NCBI GenBank assembly: GCA_036389695.1
Contig: DASVWG010000072.1
Span: 1-14,625 of the forward strand
Origin: JALZHR01 sp036389695
Lineage (GTDB): Bacteria; Acidobacteriota; Blastocatellia; Pyrinomonadales; Pyrinomonadaceae
Length of the DNA: 14,625 nt
Reading direction: 5' to 3'
Below are positions 1-6,509 of the stretch, one piece after another (position 1 is the first letter of the stretch; every line of letters starts with the position of its first letter). Under the pieces are notes generated by a model that was not told the DNA's origin, searched no databases, and saw nothing but the letters and a program-made list of their open reading frames with translations. A program made the position numbers and the translations under genes.

Positions 1-72
1 AGATTTTAGATTTTAGATTTGCCGTTATTAAACGACCAATCTGAAATCTCAAATCTTAAATCATCAATCTCT
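1..72. repeat. Heptanucleotide-repeat hairpin A (cut by window edge)
   Basis: The left arm is three 7-base units (AGATTTT, AGATTTT, AGATTTG; 1-21). After a 16-base loop, the right arm is five units beginning AATCTGA, AATCTCA, AATCTTA (38-72). The right arm is the inverse of the left, so the whole can fold into an A/T-rich hairpin. Units within each arm differ by one or two bases but keep the 7-base register without indels. The left arm probably continues outside the window. It lies just beyond the 3' end of the M28 peptidase gene, next to a REP-like stem-loop. No open frame is credible here. Confidence 0.75.
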
Positions 73-74
73 GT

Positions 75-102
75 CCGCCCTTGCTCACGCGCGGGCTTCT
101 GC
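75..102 (-). repeat. REP-like stem-loop
   Basis: Read on the minus strand this is CAGAAGCCC, a 12-base core, then GGGC (stem 77-80 with 93-96). The pattern resembles the REP units at 9182-9268, which read CAGTAGCCC, a 12-base core, GGGC. It begins 5 bases after the stop codon of the peptidase gene, a usual position for REP elements. The stem is only four pairs, so the call rests on similarity to the stronger copies at 9182-9268. Confidence 0.45.
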
Positions 103-107
103 CTTTC

Positions 108-2354
108 TTATTTCAAAAGCGCCGTCGCCTTATCAATCTCCGCCGCAAAATTTTCGATTGTGCGCGCGACGATTTCGATTTGTTCGCTCGCTTCTTTCCA
201 GTCGCGCTGCTCGATGGCTTCGCGGACGGCGGGCAGAGTTTTCACGCCGTAGCCGGTGTAAAATCCGGGCGCGTAGATTTGATGCCTGAACCACGCGCGG
301 CGCGGCAAGCCTTCATTGCGCGTCAAAGCGCGCTCGGTGCGATACAGAATTTCGCCTAAAGTTTTCCGCGCGGCGGGCGGTAATTGTTTGTTTTTCGACG
401 CCGTTTGATAATTTTTCGCGCTTTCCTGCAATCTTGCCAGCGCGTTTTGGAGCGGCGCGAAATTCAAAAACGGCACGTCCGCTTTCGGTTTCGGCGCGAC
501 GAAAGTTTCGGTCGGGTCTTGCACGACCGCAATCATTCCTTCGGAAATCATTCGATTCGTCATTTTAGTTTCTTCCCGCAGATTGTCGGCGAGCGTCGTC
601 ACTTCTCGGACGTAATTCGAAACCGTGTCGGCAAAATTCGTAAATTCAAACGGCAGGATTTCGGCATTGGCAAAGCGTAAGGTAGTGCGCCCGCAGACTT
701 TTGCCAGAGCGACGCCGTAATCGAAACTCGGGTCGCCGAAGCGCGTGAAATGGTCGAACGAATCGTAAACCGAATGATACGAGCCGCCGCCGTCCTCGCC
801 GCCGAAACCGATATTAAACGAAGCGATGCCGAGATGCTGCAAAAACGGCGTGTAGTCCGAGCCCGAACCCAATGCGTAAATTCGCAAATCGTTTCGCTCC
901 ATCGCTTCGCGGCGCGAAGCCGGCGAGCCGTTCACGACCTGCAAAGCTTTCAAACGCTGCCAGACGGAAACTTTCGTCTGCGGGTCGGGAACGCTTCTGG
1001 CGATTTCGTTGGCAAATTTTTCGAGCGTGTGCGAGCCGCCGACGCCCAGGAATCCGCGCCCGTTCGAATCGGAGTTGATGTAAACGACGGCTTTCTGCCG
1101 CAGCTCGTCGGCGTGAGTTTCCGCCCATTCGGTCGAGCCTAAAAGTCCGGGTTCTTCCGCGTCCCAAGCCGCGTAGATAATCGTCCGCTTCGGTTTCCAG
1201 CCGGTTTTCGCCAGCTCGCCGACGGCGCGCGCTTCTTCCAAAAGCGCGACCATTCCGCTAATCGGGTCGTCCGCGCCGTTCACCCACGCGTCGTGGTGAT
1301 TGCCGCGAATAATCCATTGGTCGGGAAGCTCGGCGCCGCGCATTCTGGCGATGACGTCATAAGCGGGTTTAATGTCCCAGTTAAATTCGAGTTTCAGATG
1401 AACTTTCATCGCGCCGTTGCCGCCGAAATGATATGTCATCGGCAGCGCGCCGCGCCAGCTTTGCGGCACGACCGCGCCGCTTAAGTTTCTTAATAAAGGC
1501 AGAGCGTCGGCATAGGAAATCGGCATCACGGGAATTTTCGTCAGCGTCGGCGCGTCTTTTCTGTTCAGGCGTTTCGCATTTTTCGTCGAGCCGACGCCGG
1601 GCGTCAGCGGGTCGCCGGGAAAGAGCGGCATATCGGCGACCGAGCCGCGCTGCGCGCCGTTTTCGTTGCGATACGCGCCTTTCGGGTAAACGTCGCCCTG
1701 AAAATAACCGTCGTCGCGCGGGTCGGAATAAATCAGACAGCCGATTGCGCCTTTTTCGGCGGCAACTTTCGGCTTGATGCCGCGCCACGAGCCGCCGTAG
1801 CGGGCGATGACGATTTTTCCTTTCACGCTGATGCCGCGTTTTTCCAGTTCTTCGTAATCGGCGGGAATTCCGTAATTGACGTAAACGAGGTCGCCGGTTA
1901 CGTCGCCGTCAATCGAATAGGCGTTATAAACCGGCAGCTGCTCGCTTTGCTGATTCGACGTCGCGTCTTCTTTGAGTTCCGGCTCGATTAGTTTCGCCGT
2001 AAATTTTTCCGGCGCGGTCATTTCCAGAATCCGCGTTTTCGGTGTCGGAAACAAAACGTCGAACTGCTCAATCTCGGTTTCAAAGCCCCACGATTTAAAC
2101 AGCGAAGCCATAAACTCGGCGTTTTCCTTGCCGTAAGGCGAGCCGACGTGATGCGGTCGCGCCGAAAGCCGCTTCATCCATTCGCGCAGATTTTCGCGCC
2201 TCAAAAATGAATCGAATTTTTCTTCCAGCGCCGTTTGTTGCGCGGAACCGGCAGCGGAAAAGCCCAGTAAAATTTTCTCGTTCGGCATCGATTGCGCGGC
2301 GACGGAAAAAGCCAAAAGGCAGACACAAAAAACTCGCAGAAATGAATTTCGCAT
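108..2354 (-). CDS. Secreted M28 family zinc metallopeptidase, glutamate carboxypeptidase II-like
   Basis: Exported di-zinc aminopeptidase/carboxypeptidase of the GCPII/transferrin-receptor-like group, 748 residues, about the usual length for that group. Residues 1-20 form a signal peptide. A PA-type insert lies about 140-300 and the M28 catalytic domain about 330-560. A helical C-terminal region (about 620-745) matches the position of the TfR dimerisation domain. Zinc ligands are visible with GCPII spacing: H353, D363, catalytic E400 and E401 (WDAEEPG), D429 (INSDS) and H527 (YHSVYD). The start is supported by AGGAG at 2362-2366, 7 bases upstream. It probably trims peptides outside the cytoplasm; the substrate cannot be read from sequence. 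It is 103 bases from the next gene upstream, so it is likely a separate unit. Confidence 0.93.
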   Translation of the reverse strand: MRNSFLRVFCVCLLAFSVAAQSMPNEKILLGFSAAGSAQQTALEEKFDSFLRRENLREWMKRLSARPHHVGSPYGKENAEFMASLFKSWGFETEIEQFDVLFPTPKTRILEMTAPEKFTAKLIEPELKEDATSNQQSEQLPVYNAYSIDGDVTGDLVYVNYGIPADYEELEKRGISVKGKIVIARYGGSWRGIKPKVAAEKGAIGCLIYSDPRDDGYFQGDVYPKGAYRNENGAQRGSVADMPLFPGDPLTPGVGSTKNAKRLNRKDAPTLTKIPVMPISYADALPLLRNLSGAVVPQSWRGALPMTYHFGGNGAMKVHLKLEFNWDIKPAYDVIARMRGAELPDQWIIRGNHHDAWVNGADDPISGMVALLEEARAVGELAKTGWKPKRTIIYAAWDAEEPGLLGSTEWAETHADELRQKAVVYINSDSNGRGFLGVGGSHTLEKFANEIARSVPDPQTKVSVWQRLKALQVVNGSPASRREAMERNDLRIYALGSGSDYTPFLQHLGIASFNIGFGGEDGGGSYHSVYDSFDHFTRFGDPSFDYGVALAKVCGRTTLRFANAEILPFEFTNFADTVSNYVREVTTLADNLREETKMTNRMISEGMIAVVQDPTETFVAPKPKADVPFLNFAPLQNALARLQESAKNYQTASKNKQLPPAARKTLGEILYRTERALTRNEGLPRRAWFRHQIYAPGFYTGYGVKTLPAVREAIEQRDWKEASEQIEIVARTIENFAAEIDKATALLK

Positions 2355-2457
2355 AAGCGGACTCCTGAAATTTTACGGATTTGGAAACGAAGTGAAATTA
2401 TTGTAAAGAAACTTTGCCAAAGTTGCTAATGCTTTTCCCTATTTACCGGCTCTTTTT

Positions 2458-2955
2458 TTAGCATGGATTCATTCTTAAGACGGCTCTGACAAGCTTGTTT
2501 TTCCGAAAGTAAAAATCGGCGAAACCGTCTTTCACAGAATATGAAAGCTTTTGCCCGCCCGTTTCTTTCGTCAGCTTGCCGTTTCGACCGAACTTCGACT
2601 GCACTTTAGCCAGGCTGACACCGACGCTGATGCCGTGCGCGACCGGATATTTCGCTGAGGTGACGTCAATCGAGACGGTTACGTAATAGCGCAGACTGGT
2701 TTCTCCGTCGAGCGTGAAAACCAGTCCCGGATAGTGCAGCTCAAGCATTTCGCCGTTGCAGGAATCTTTGCCGGCATCGCGCTCCGACAGTGGTTTTCCA
2801 AACCGCCGGGTAACTTTTACATAAGTCGCTCCGAGAGCGATGCCTTTGACGTTCGGTCTAATGGCTTTCTGCGCCTGAGCGGTCGGCGTTAATCCGTAGA
2901 AAAACAGCAACAGCAAAAGCAGTAGCGGCGAAACCGTCAGAAAGATTTTTTGCAT
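2458..2955 (-). CDS. Small secreted protein with an internal two-fold repeat, function unknown
   Basis: A 165-residue exported protein with a poly-leucine signal peptide and likely cleavage after AQA (residue 28). The mature part contains two similar halves. Residues 38-54 and 108-124 share the pattern G-I-x-x-G-x-x-x-x-K-V-x-x-x-F-G, and each is followed by a strand-rich stretch with a hydrophobic/aromatic pattern. The motif recalls the short helix-turn repeat of SmpA/BamE-type domains, but I do not recognise a named family. C66 and the C-terminal C165 could form a disulfide. No clear Shine-Dalgarno precedes the start. It lies 37 bases after the hydrolase gene and may be read from the same transcript, although TCGG/CCGA arms in that gap could be a weak terminator. 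Confidence 0.8.
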   Translation of the reverse strand: MQKIFLTVSPLLLLLLLFFYGLTPTAQAQKAIRPNVKGIALGATYVKVTRRFGKPLSERDAGKDSCNGEMLELHYPGLVFTLDGETSLRYYVTVSIDVTSAKYPVAHGISVGVSLAKVQSKFGRNGKLTKETGGQKLSYSVKDGFADFYFRKNKLVRAVLRMNPC

Positions 2956-2992
2956 AATAATTTTTATCGGTTAATCGGCAAATACCGAAAAG

Positions 2993-3862
2993 TTATTCCC
3001 CAGTCGATGCGAGAAACTCGCGCAGGATTTCCGTCACGGCATCGGCGGCTTCCTGCTGCACCCAATGCCCGGCTGTAGGGATGCGAAATTCTTCAAACGG
3101 CGCGTCAATCAGCGAGCCGACGCCGCGCACGGTTTCGGGCAAAACGGCGCTGTCCTGTTCGCCGTAAATGAAAACCGTGGGAACTTTTATTTTCGGCGGC
3201 TCGACAAATTTGGTGAAAAATCGCTTGAGAACATTGGCGCGGTAATAATTCAGCATCGCCGTCAGCGCGAAAGGCTCGCTCCAGGCTTTTTTATATTGGG
3301 CGATGTCTTCATTGGTGAAAACGTCCCTTTCCGCCGTCGAATTTTTCAGAGCGTTTTCAAGAAGGGCGAAATCATTGAGCTTAAAAAGATGTTCGGGCAG
3401 CATCGGGATTTGAAAAAAGAACATATACCAGCTTGCCAGAAACTGCCGCAGAGTTTGATTTTTTCGCCAAATCGCGACCGGCGGAACCTGCAGCGCGCCG
3501 AGTTTCCATAAACATTCCGGATGCTTCATCGCCAGCGACCACGCGACCGTCGCGCCCCAATCGTGACCGATGACCGCCGCCTTTTCGCGCCCGAAATGAT
3601 GAATCAAGCCGACGACGTCGTCGACCACTTTATCGATTTCATAATCGGAAACCAGCGTCGGTTTATCGCTCAGATTATAGCCGCGCATATCGGGCGCGAC
3701 GACCGTGTATTCATCGCCCAAAGCCGCCAATTGATGCCGCCACGAATACCAGAATTCGGGAAATCCGTGCAGCAGGATAACGAGCCGCTCGCCTTCGCCC
3801 ACCTTCGCGTAATGCAGGCGAACGCCGCCGATTTGCGCGTAGTCAAATGTAATTTCGCTCAT
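2993..3862 (-). CDS. Alpha/beta hydrolase, epoxide-hydrolase-like
   Basis: A 289-residue cytoplasmic hydrolase of the alpha/beta fold. HGFPE (32-36) is the oxyanion-hole motif. GHDWGA puts the nucleophile at D101, an aspartate rather than serine, as in epoxide hydrolases and haloalkane dehalogenases. The acid is D237 (GEQDSAV) and the base H266 (AGHWVQ). Lid tyrosines Y146 (SWYMFFF) and Y206/Y207 (LNYYRA) are at the places where epoxide hydrolases hold the substrate oxygen, favouring that class over dehalogenases. GGAG lies 10 bases before the start, inside the end of the preceding four-helix-bundle gene. The 7-base gap between the two genes indicates a shared transcript. The natural substrate is unknown. 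Confidence 0.9.
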   Translation of the reverse strand: MSEITFDYAQIGGVRLHYAKVGEGERLVILLHGFPEFWYSWRHQLAALGDEYTVVAPDMRGYNLSDKPTLVSDYEIDKVVDDVVGLIHHFGREKAAVIGHDWGATVAWSLAMKHPECLWKLGALQVPPVAIWRKNQTLRQFLASWYMFFFQIPMLPEHLFKLNDFALLENALKNSTAERDVFTNEDIAQYKKAWSEPFALTAMLNYYRANVLKRFFTKFVEPPKIKVPTVFIYGEQDSAVLPETVRGVGSLIDAPFEEFRIPTAGHWVQQEAADAVTEILREFLASTGE

Positions 3863-3869
3863 ACTTTAT

Positions 3870-4226
3870 TTACTCCGTATGCGATTTTGAAGTTTTTACA
3901 ATCGAAGTCAAAAGCCGCATTAGTTCCTGACAGTCGCCATTAATCGAAGCAAAGGCTTTTTCGTCCAGATAGTCTGCGGCGCGTAAAAGTTCCAGCCAAT
4001 ACTCAGTCTCCGAAGCCTTTTTCAGCGCGACCGCCATTTCGCCGACAAAAACCTGTCGCGTTTCGCCGCTCAGCGCTTCCTTCACGTGCTTTCCGACATT
4101 AGTGCCGGAAGTCAACACAGCTTTACTTAAAACGTATTCGGCTTTCTCCTCGCAGAGATATTTGTAAAGTTTGACAAGACGCAAGGCAAAGGCGAATGAC
4201 TTTTCCAAAATCGGATTATCTTTCAT
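3870..4226 (-). CDS. Four-helix-bundle protein (S23/23S rRNA intervening-sequence protein family)
   Basis: A 118-residue, all-helical protein. The sequence matches the four-helix-bundle family first described from proteins encoded in 23S rRNA intervening sequences. An N-terminal amphipathic helix (KSFAFALRLVKLYKYL) is followed by the central LTSGTNVGKHVKEA segment, equivalent to the family's S-x-x-x-N-x-x-E-A motif. Next comes ASETEYWLELL, the conserved E-T-x-Y-W-L signature. Homologues form oligomers; no enzymatic role is established. No rRNA gene is nearby, so this is a free-standing copy. It begins just inside heptanucleotide hairpin B with no visible Shine-Dalgarno. An exact TATAAT on the minus strand at 4274-4279 is a possible -10 element. 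Confidence 0.85.
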   Translation of the reverse strand: MKDNPILEKSFAFALRLVKLYKYLCEEKAEYVLSKAVLTSGTNVGKHVKEALSGETRQVFVGEMAVALKKASETEYWLELLRAADYLDEKAFASINGDCQELMRLLTSIVKTSKSHTE

Positions 4227-4233
4227 AACGAAA

Positions 4234-4345
4234 ATTGTTAATTGTCAATTTTAAATTGTTAATTGATTTGCAAATTATAAATCTTAAACTTTAGAAATCA
4301 CATTTTGGATAACAATTTACAATTAATAATTTACAATTAATAATT
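4234..4345. repeat. Heptanucleotide-repeat hairpin B
   Basis: The left arm is five 7-base units (4234-4268: ATTGTTA, ATTGTCA, ATTTTAA, ATTGTTA, ATTGATT). The right arm is five units (4311-4345: AACAATT, TACAATT, AATAATT, TACAATT, AATAATT). The right arm is the inverse complement pattern of the left. A 42-base loop separates them. Both arms hold exactly five units in strict register. The element fills the gap between the AtuA-type small protein gene, whose stop follows one base after the right arm, and the four-helix-bundle gene. It would make a long A/U-rich hairpin in RNA but has no T-tract typical of a terminator. Confidence 0.8.
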
Positions 4346-4346
4346 T

Positions 4347-4691
4347 TCAGTTTAAGCCTAAATTTTCGGCTTCTTCATCGGAAACGTCAATTTTCATCCG
4401 CAGTAGCGCGGTCGAAAAAGTTTTGCCCTGCGCGTCGGTCATCAGCGATAGAGTTCCGCCGCCGCCTAAGGATTCGTGCAGGAGAAAATTCAGAGCGTTC
4501 AGATTCGGCAATTCGAAGCGCTCGACCGCGCCTTTGACCATCGCGCCGAAATGCTGTTTGACCTTTTCCGCCGTCACTTCGCGGACGAGAAGCGGATAAA
4601 ATTCGTCTTTCAAGGCAATCACGCCGACGTTTGCCGTGTCGCCTTTGTCGCCGGAACGCGCGTGCGCCAGATTTAATAATTCGATTTTCAT
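4347..4691 (-). CDS. AtuA-type small domain protein (AtuA C-terminal ferredoxin-fold family)
   Basis: A 114-residue protein matching the C-terminal domain that follows the DUF1446 core in full-length AtuA (acyclic terpene utilisation) proteins. The diagnostic segment is near the N-terminus: LAHARSGDKGDTANVGVIA (residues 7-25). A glycine run, SLGGGGTLSL, follows at about 74-83. Here it is a separate gene, while the DUF1446 core is at 6510-7877. Its start codon overlaps the NUDIX stop in an ATGA junction (4688-4691), so translation is almost certainly coupled. The biochemical role of AtuA is not established; in Pseudomonas the atu cluster serves citronellol and geraniol breakdown. Presumably it associates with the core protein. 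Confidence 0.85.
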   Translation of the reverse strand: MKIELLNLAHARSGDKGDTANVGVIALKDEFYPLLVREVTAEKVKQHFGAMVKGAVERFELPNLNALNFLLHESLGGGGTLSLMTDAQGKTFSTALLRMKIDVSDEEAENLGLN

Positions 4692-5242
4692 AGGTTTTTC
4701 AGATGCAGATTCAGTTTATAAAATCCAGCCAAAACAAGCGAGTGCGTGATTTGCTCGCTTTCGATTAATTGCGGAATTTCGTCGAGCGGGACGAGTTTTG
4801 TGATAACGCTTTCGTGTTCGTCAAAAGCGGTTTCCTGCGTTTTCCGGCAGTTTAAAGCGGCGAAAAAATAAATCCAGTTATTCTGAATCGCCGGATTCGG
4901 GCGCGATTTGCCCAGATAAACAAACTCTTCGGCGGCGTAGCCGGTTTCTTCCAGAAGCTCGCGCCGCGCGGCGGTTTCGGGCGCTTCGCCGTCGTCAACC
5001 ATTCCGCCGGGAATCTCTAAAATAATTTCCTCGGTGCCGTGCCTGAATTGTTCTATCAGGACGACCCGGTTTTCCGCGTCGAGCGCGATGACATTGACCC
5101 AATCGGGATTTTCGATGACGAAAAACGAGTGTTCCAGCGCGTCCGATTCGCGCTCGCAGAAATCTTCGCGGACGCGGAAAACGCGGCAGTCGGCAAGCTG
5201 TTTCGAAGCTTTCCGCTTCCAGACTTCGGGTTTTATATTCAT
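4688..5242 (-). CDS. NUDIX hydrolase, ADP-ribose pyrophosphatase-like
   Basis: A 184-residue cytoplasmic NUDIX enzyme that hydrolyses a nucleoside diphosphate linked to another moiety. The NUDIX box occupies residues 80-102 and fits G-x5-E-x7-R-E-x-x-E-E-x-G. Key residues are G80, E86, R94, E95, E98, E99 and G101. An N-terminal strand-rich region (about 20-75) and a proline at 117, about 16 residues after the box, resemble ADP-ribose/ADP-sugar pyrophosphatases. Substrate assignment on that proline alone is tentative. No Shine-Dalgarno is obvious before the ATG. It is the first gene of a two-gene unit with the AtuA-type small protein and is divergent from the secreted protein gene at 5315, with 72 bases between the starts. 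Confidence 0.9.
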   Translation of the reverse strand: MNIKPEVWKRKASKQLADCRVFRVREDFCERESDALEHSFFVIENPDWVNVIALDAENRVVLIEQFRHGTEEIILEIPGGMVDDGEAPETAARRELLEETGYAAEEFVYLGKSRPNPAIQNNWIYFFAALNCRKTQETAFDEHESVITKLVPLDEIPQLIESEQITHSLVLAGFYKLNLHLKNL

Positions 5243-5314
5243 AAAAATAGTGACTCGGGCGTTGTAAATATGTTTGAATAATAAAACAAGTTTACATTTT
5301 TTCGAGGGGAATTT
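5243..5314. promoter_or_regulatory. Divergent promoter region, inferred
   Basis: These 72 A/T-rich bases separate two divergent starts, so promoters for both must lie here or just inside the genes. The plus-strand gene has GAGGGG at 5304-5309, five bases before its ATG. The minus-strand NUDIX gene has no such site. I cannot name a confident -35/-10 pair in either direction. Confidence 0.35.
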
Positions 5315-6367
5315 ATGAACGGGAAATTAATTTTTATCGCAATTCTGGCAATTTTTATTTCGTCCATCGCTTTCGCGCAGAAAACCGTTACAAAAAAGAC
5401 TCCGACGCCAAAACCGACGCCAACGCCGATGATGATGACGGCAACGCCCGCGCCGACGCCTTCGCCGACGCCGGTCACGCTCGACATAATTCTGACCGAA
5501 GCCGAACAGCAGGCGCTGAATTACCGGCGGGCGTTTAACAGCCTGCTGGCGGAAGAAACGAAAACTTTCGAGGAATTCGGCAAAGATGGCGAGGCGAAAC
5601 GGCGTCGCACGGTCGAATCGAATTTTCTCGTTTATCAATCGACCAAAAACGAAAATCTGGTAGTCGAATATCGCAACGTCGTCAAAGTTGACGGAAAAGC
5701 CGTCGGCGACAGCGGCAAGCGCGCCGAAGAGTTTTTCGAGAACGTTCTGAAATCGGCGACCGCCGAAAAGGAGCTGGAAAAAGTTCTCGAAGAAAGCACG
5801 CGCTATGATAAAACCTTAGACATTTCCGGCTTTACACTTTGGCAATCGCCGGTTCTCGCCGCGCATATTCGTCCCGCGCTCGATTTTCGCCTGAGCGGTC
5901 AGGAAACTTTCAACGGCAGAAAAGTTTACGCCGTAACTTACCAGCAAAAAGCGAAAAGCCCGTATATTCTGTTCAACGAGCGCCCGACGCGCTTCGACAA
6001 GCTGTATATCAATTACGAAATAGAATTGCCGAAACAGATAAAAGAGCCGAACCCGATTTTGCGCGGAAAGCTGTGGATCGACGCGGAAACGTTTGAAATA
6101 TTGCGCGAGGAACGCGAGCAGACGATTCAAATCGACAACAATCCGACGGTCGTTTTCAGAACCGAATTCGAATACCAGAAAAACGAGTCAGGCTTTGTCA
6201 CGCCGAAAAAAATCACGTTGACCTATTACGAAGTCCGGCGCAAAGACGAACAGTTTATGATAGTCAAAGACACCGTCGCGACGTTTGAATACACGAAATT
6301 CACCAAATCCGACGTCGAAGTAAAATCCGGCGACGTTAAATCGTCAGACACGCCGAAACCGAACTGA
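5315..6367 (+). CDS. Secreted protein with Pro/Thr-rich linker, function unknown
   Basis: A 350-residue exported protein. Residues 1-21 form a signal peptide ending AFA. A low-complexity Thr-Pro linker follows (about 29-54, K-T-P-T-P-K-P-T-P type), probably spanning the periplasm or wall. The remainder is a charged helical segment (about 60-165) and a strand-rich domain (about 170-335) with phrases such as KLWIDAETFEILREE and FEYQKNESGFVTPKKI. That alternation of long strands with the 'how measured, what target' pattern is reminiscent of LolA/LppX-like lipoprotein-binding folds, but this is only an impression. The start is supported by a strong GAGGGG five bases upstream. It is convergent with the AtuA core gene, across a 132-bp palindrome. 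Confidence 0.82.
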   Translation: MNGKLIFIAILAIFISSIAFAQKTVTKKTPTPKPTPTPMMMTATPAPTPSPTPVTLDIILTEAEQQALNYRRAFNSLLAEETKTFEEFGKDGEAKRRRTVESNFLVYQSTKNENLVVEYRNVVKVDGKAVGDSGKRAEEFFENVLKSATAEKELEKVLEESTRYDKTLDISGFTLWQSPVLAAHIRPALDFRLSGQETFNGRKVYAVTYQQKAKSPYILFNERPTRFDKLYINYEIELPKQIKEPNPILRGKLWIDAETFEILREEREQTIQIDNNPTVVFRTEFEYQKNESGFVTPKKITLTYYEVRRKDEQFMIVKDTVATFEYTKFTKSDVEVKSGDVKSSDTPKPN

Positions 6368-6373
6368 TTTAAA

Positions 6374-6505
6374 CCACAGAGAGACAGAGATTTTTTAAAG
6401 AAAAATTGACAGGGATAGCAGGATAAACAGGATAAGAAAATGATTTTTATTTATCCCTGTAAATCCTATTATCCCTGTTAATTTTTCTTTTCTGTGTCTC
6501 TGTGG
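6374..6505. repeat. 132-bp imperfect palindrome between convergent genes
   Basis: The outer arms are CCACAGAGAGACAGA (6374-6388) and its near-inverse ending at 6505, with one mismatch in 15. Inside, AAAGAAAAATT and ACAGGGATA on the left (6397-6417) pair with the region 6463-6490 on the right. Further inward, copies of CAGGAT/ATCCTG-like words continue to a centre near 6440. The left side has about eight extra bases (GATTTTTT). The element occupies nearly all of the 142-base gap between the stop codons of the secreted protein and AtuA core genes. It could act as a two-way transcription barrier. Its internal 8-9-base CAGGATAAA-like periodicity suggests a dispersed repeat family. Confidence 0.75.
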
Positions 6506-6509
6506 AAAA

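Noticed and set aside
750..1777. Long plus-strand open frames opposite the M28 peptidase
   Set aside because: They are Arg/Ala-rich shadows of a GC-biased gene whose minus-strand product has all catalytic residues.
3870..4226. Intervening sequence inside an rRNA gene
   Set aside because: The protein belongs to the family named for rRNA inserts, but no 23S sequence surrounds it; the neighbours are protein genes.
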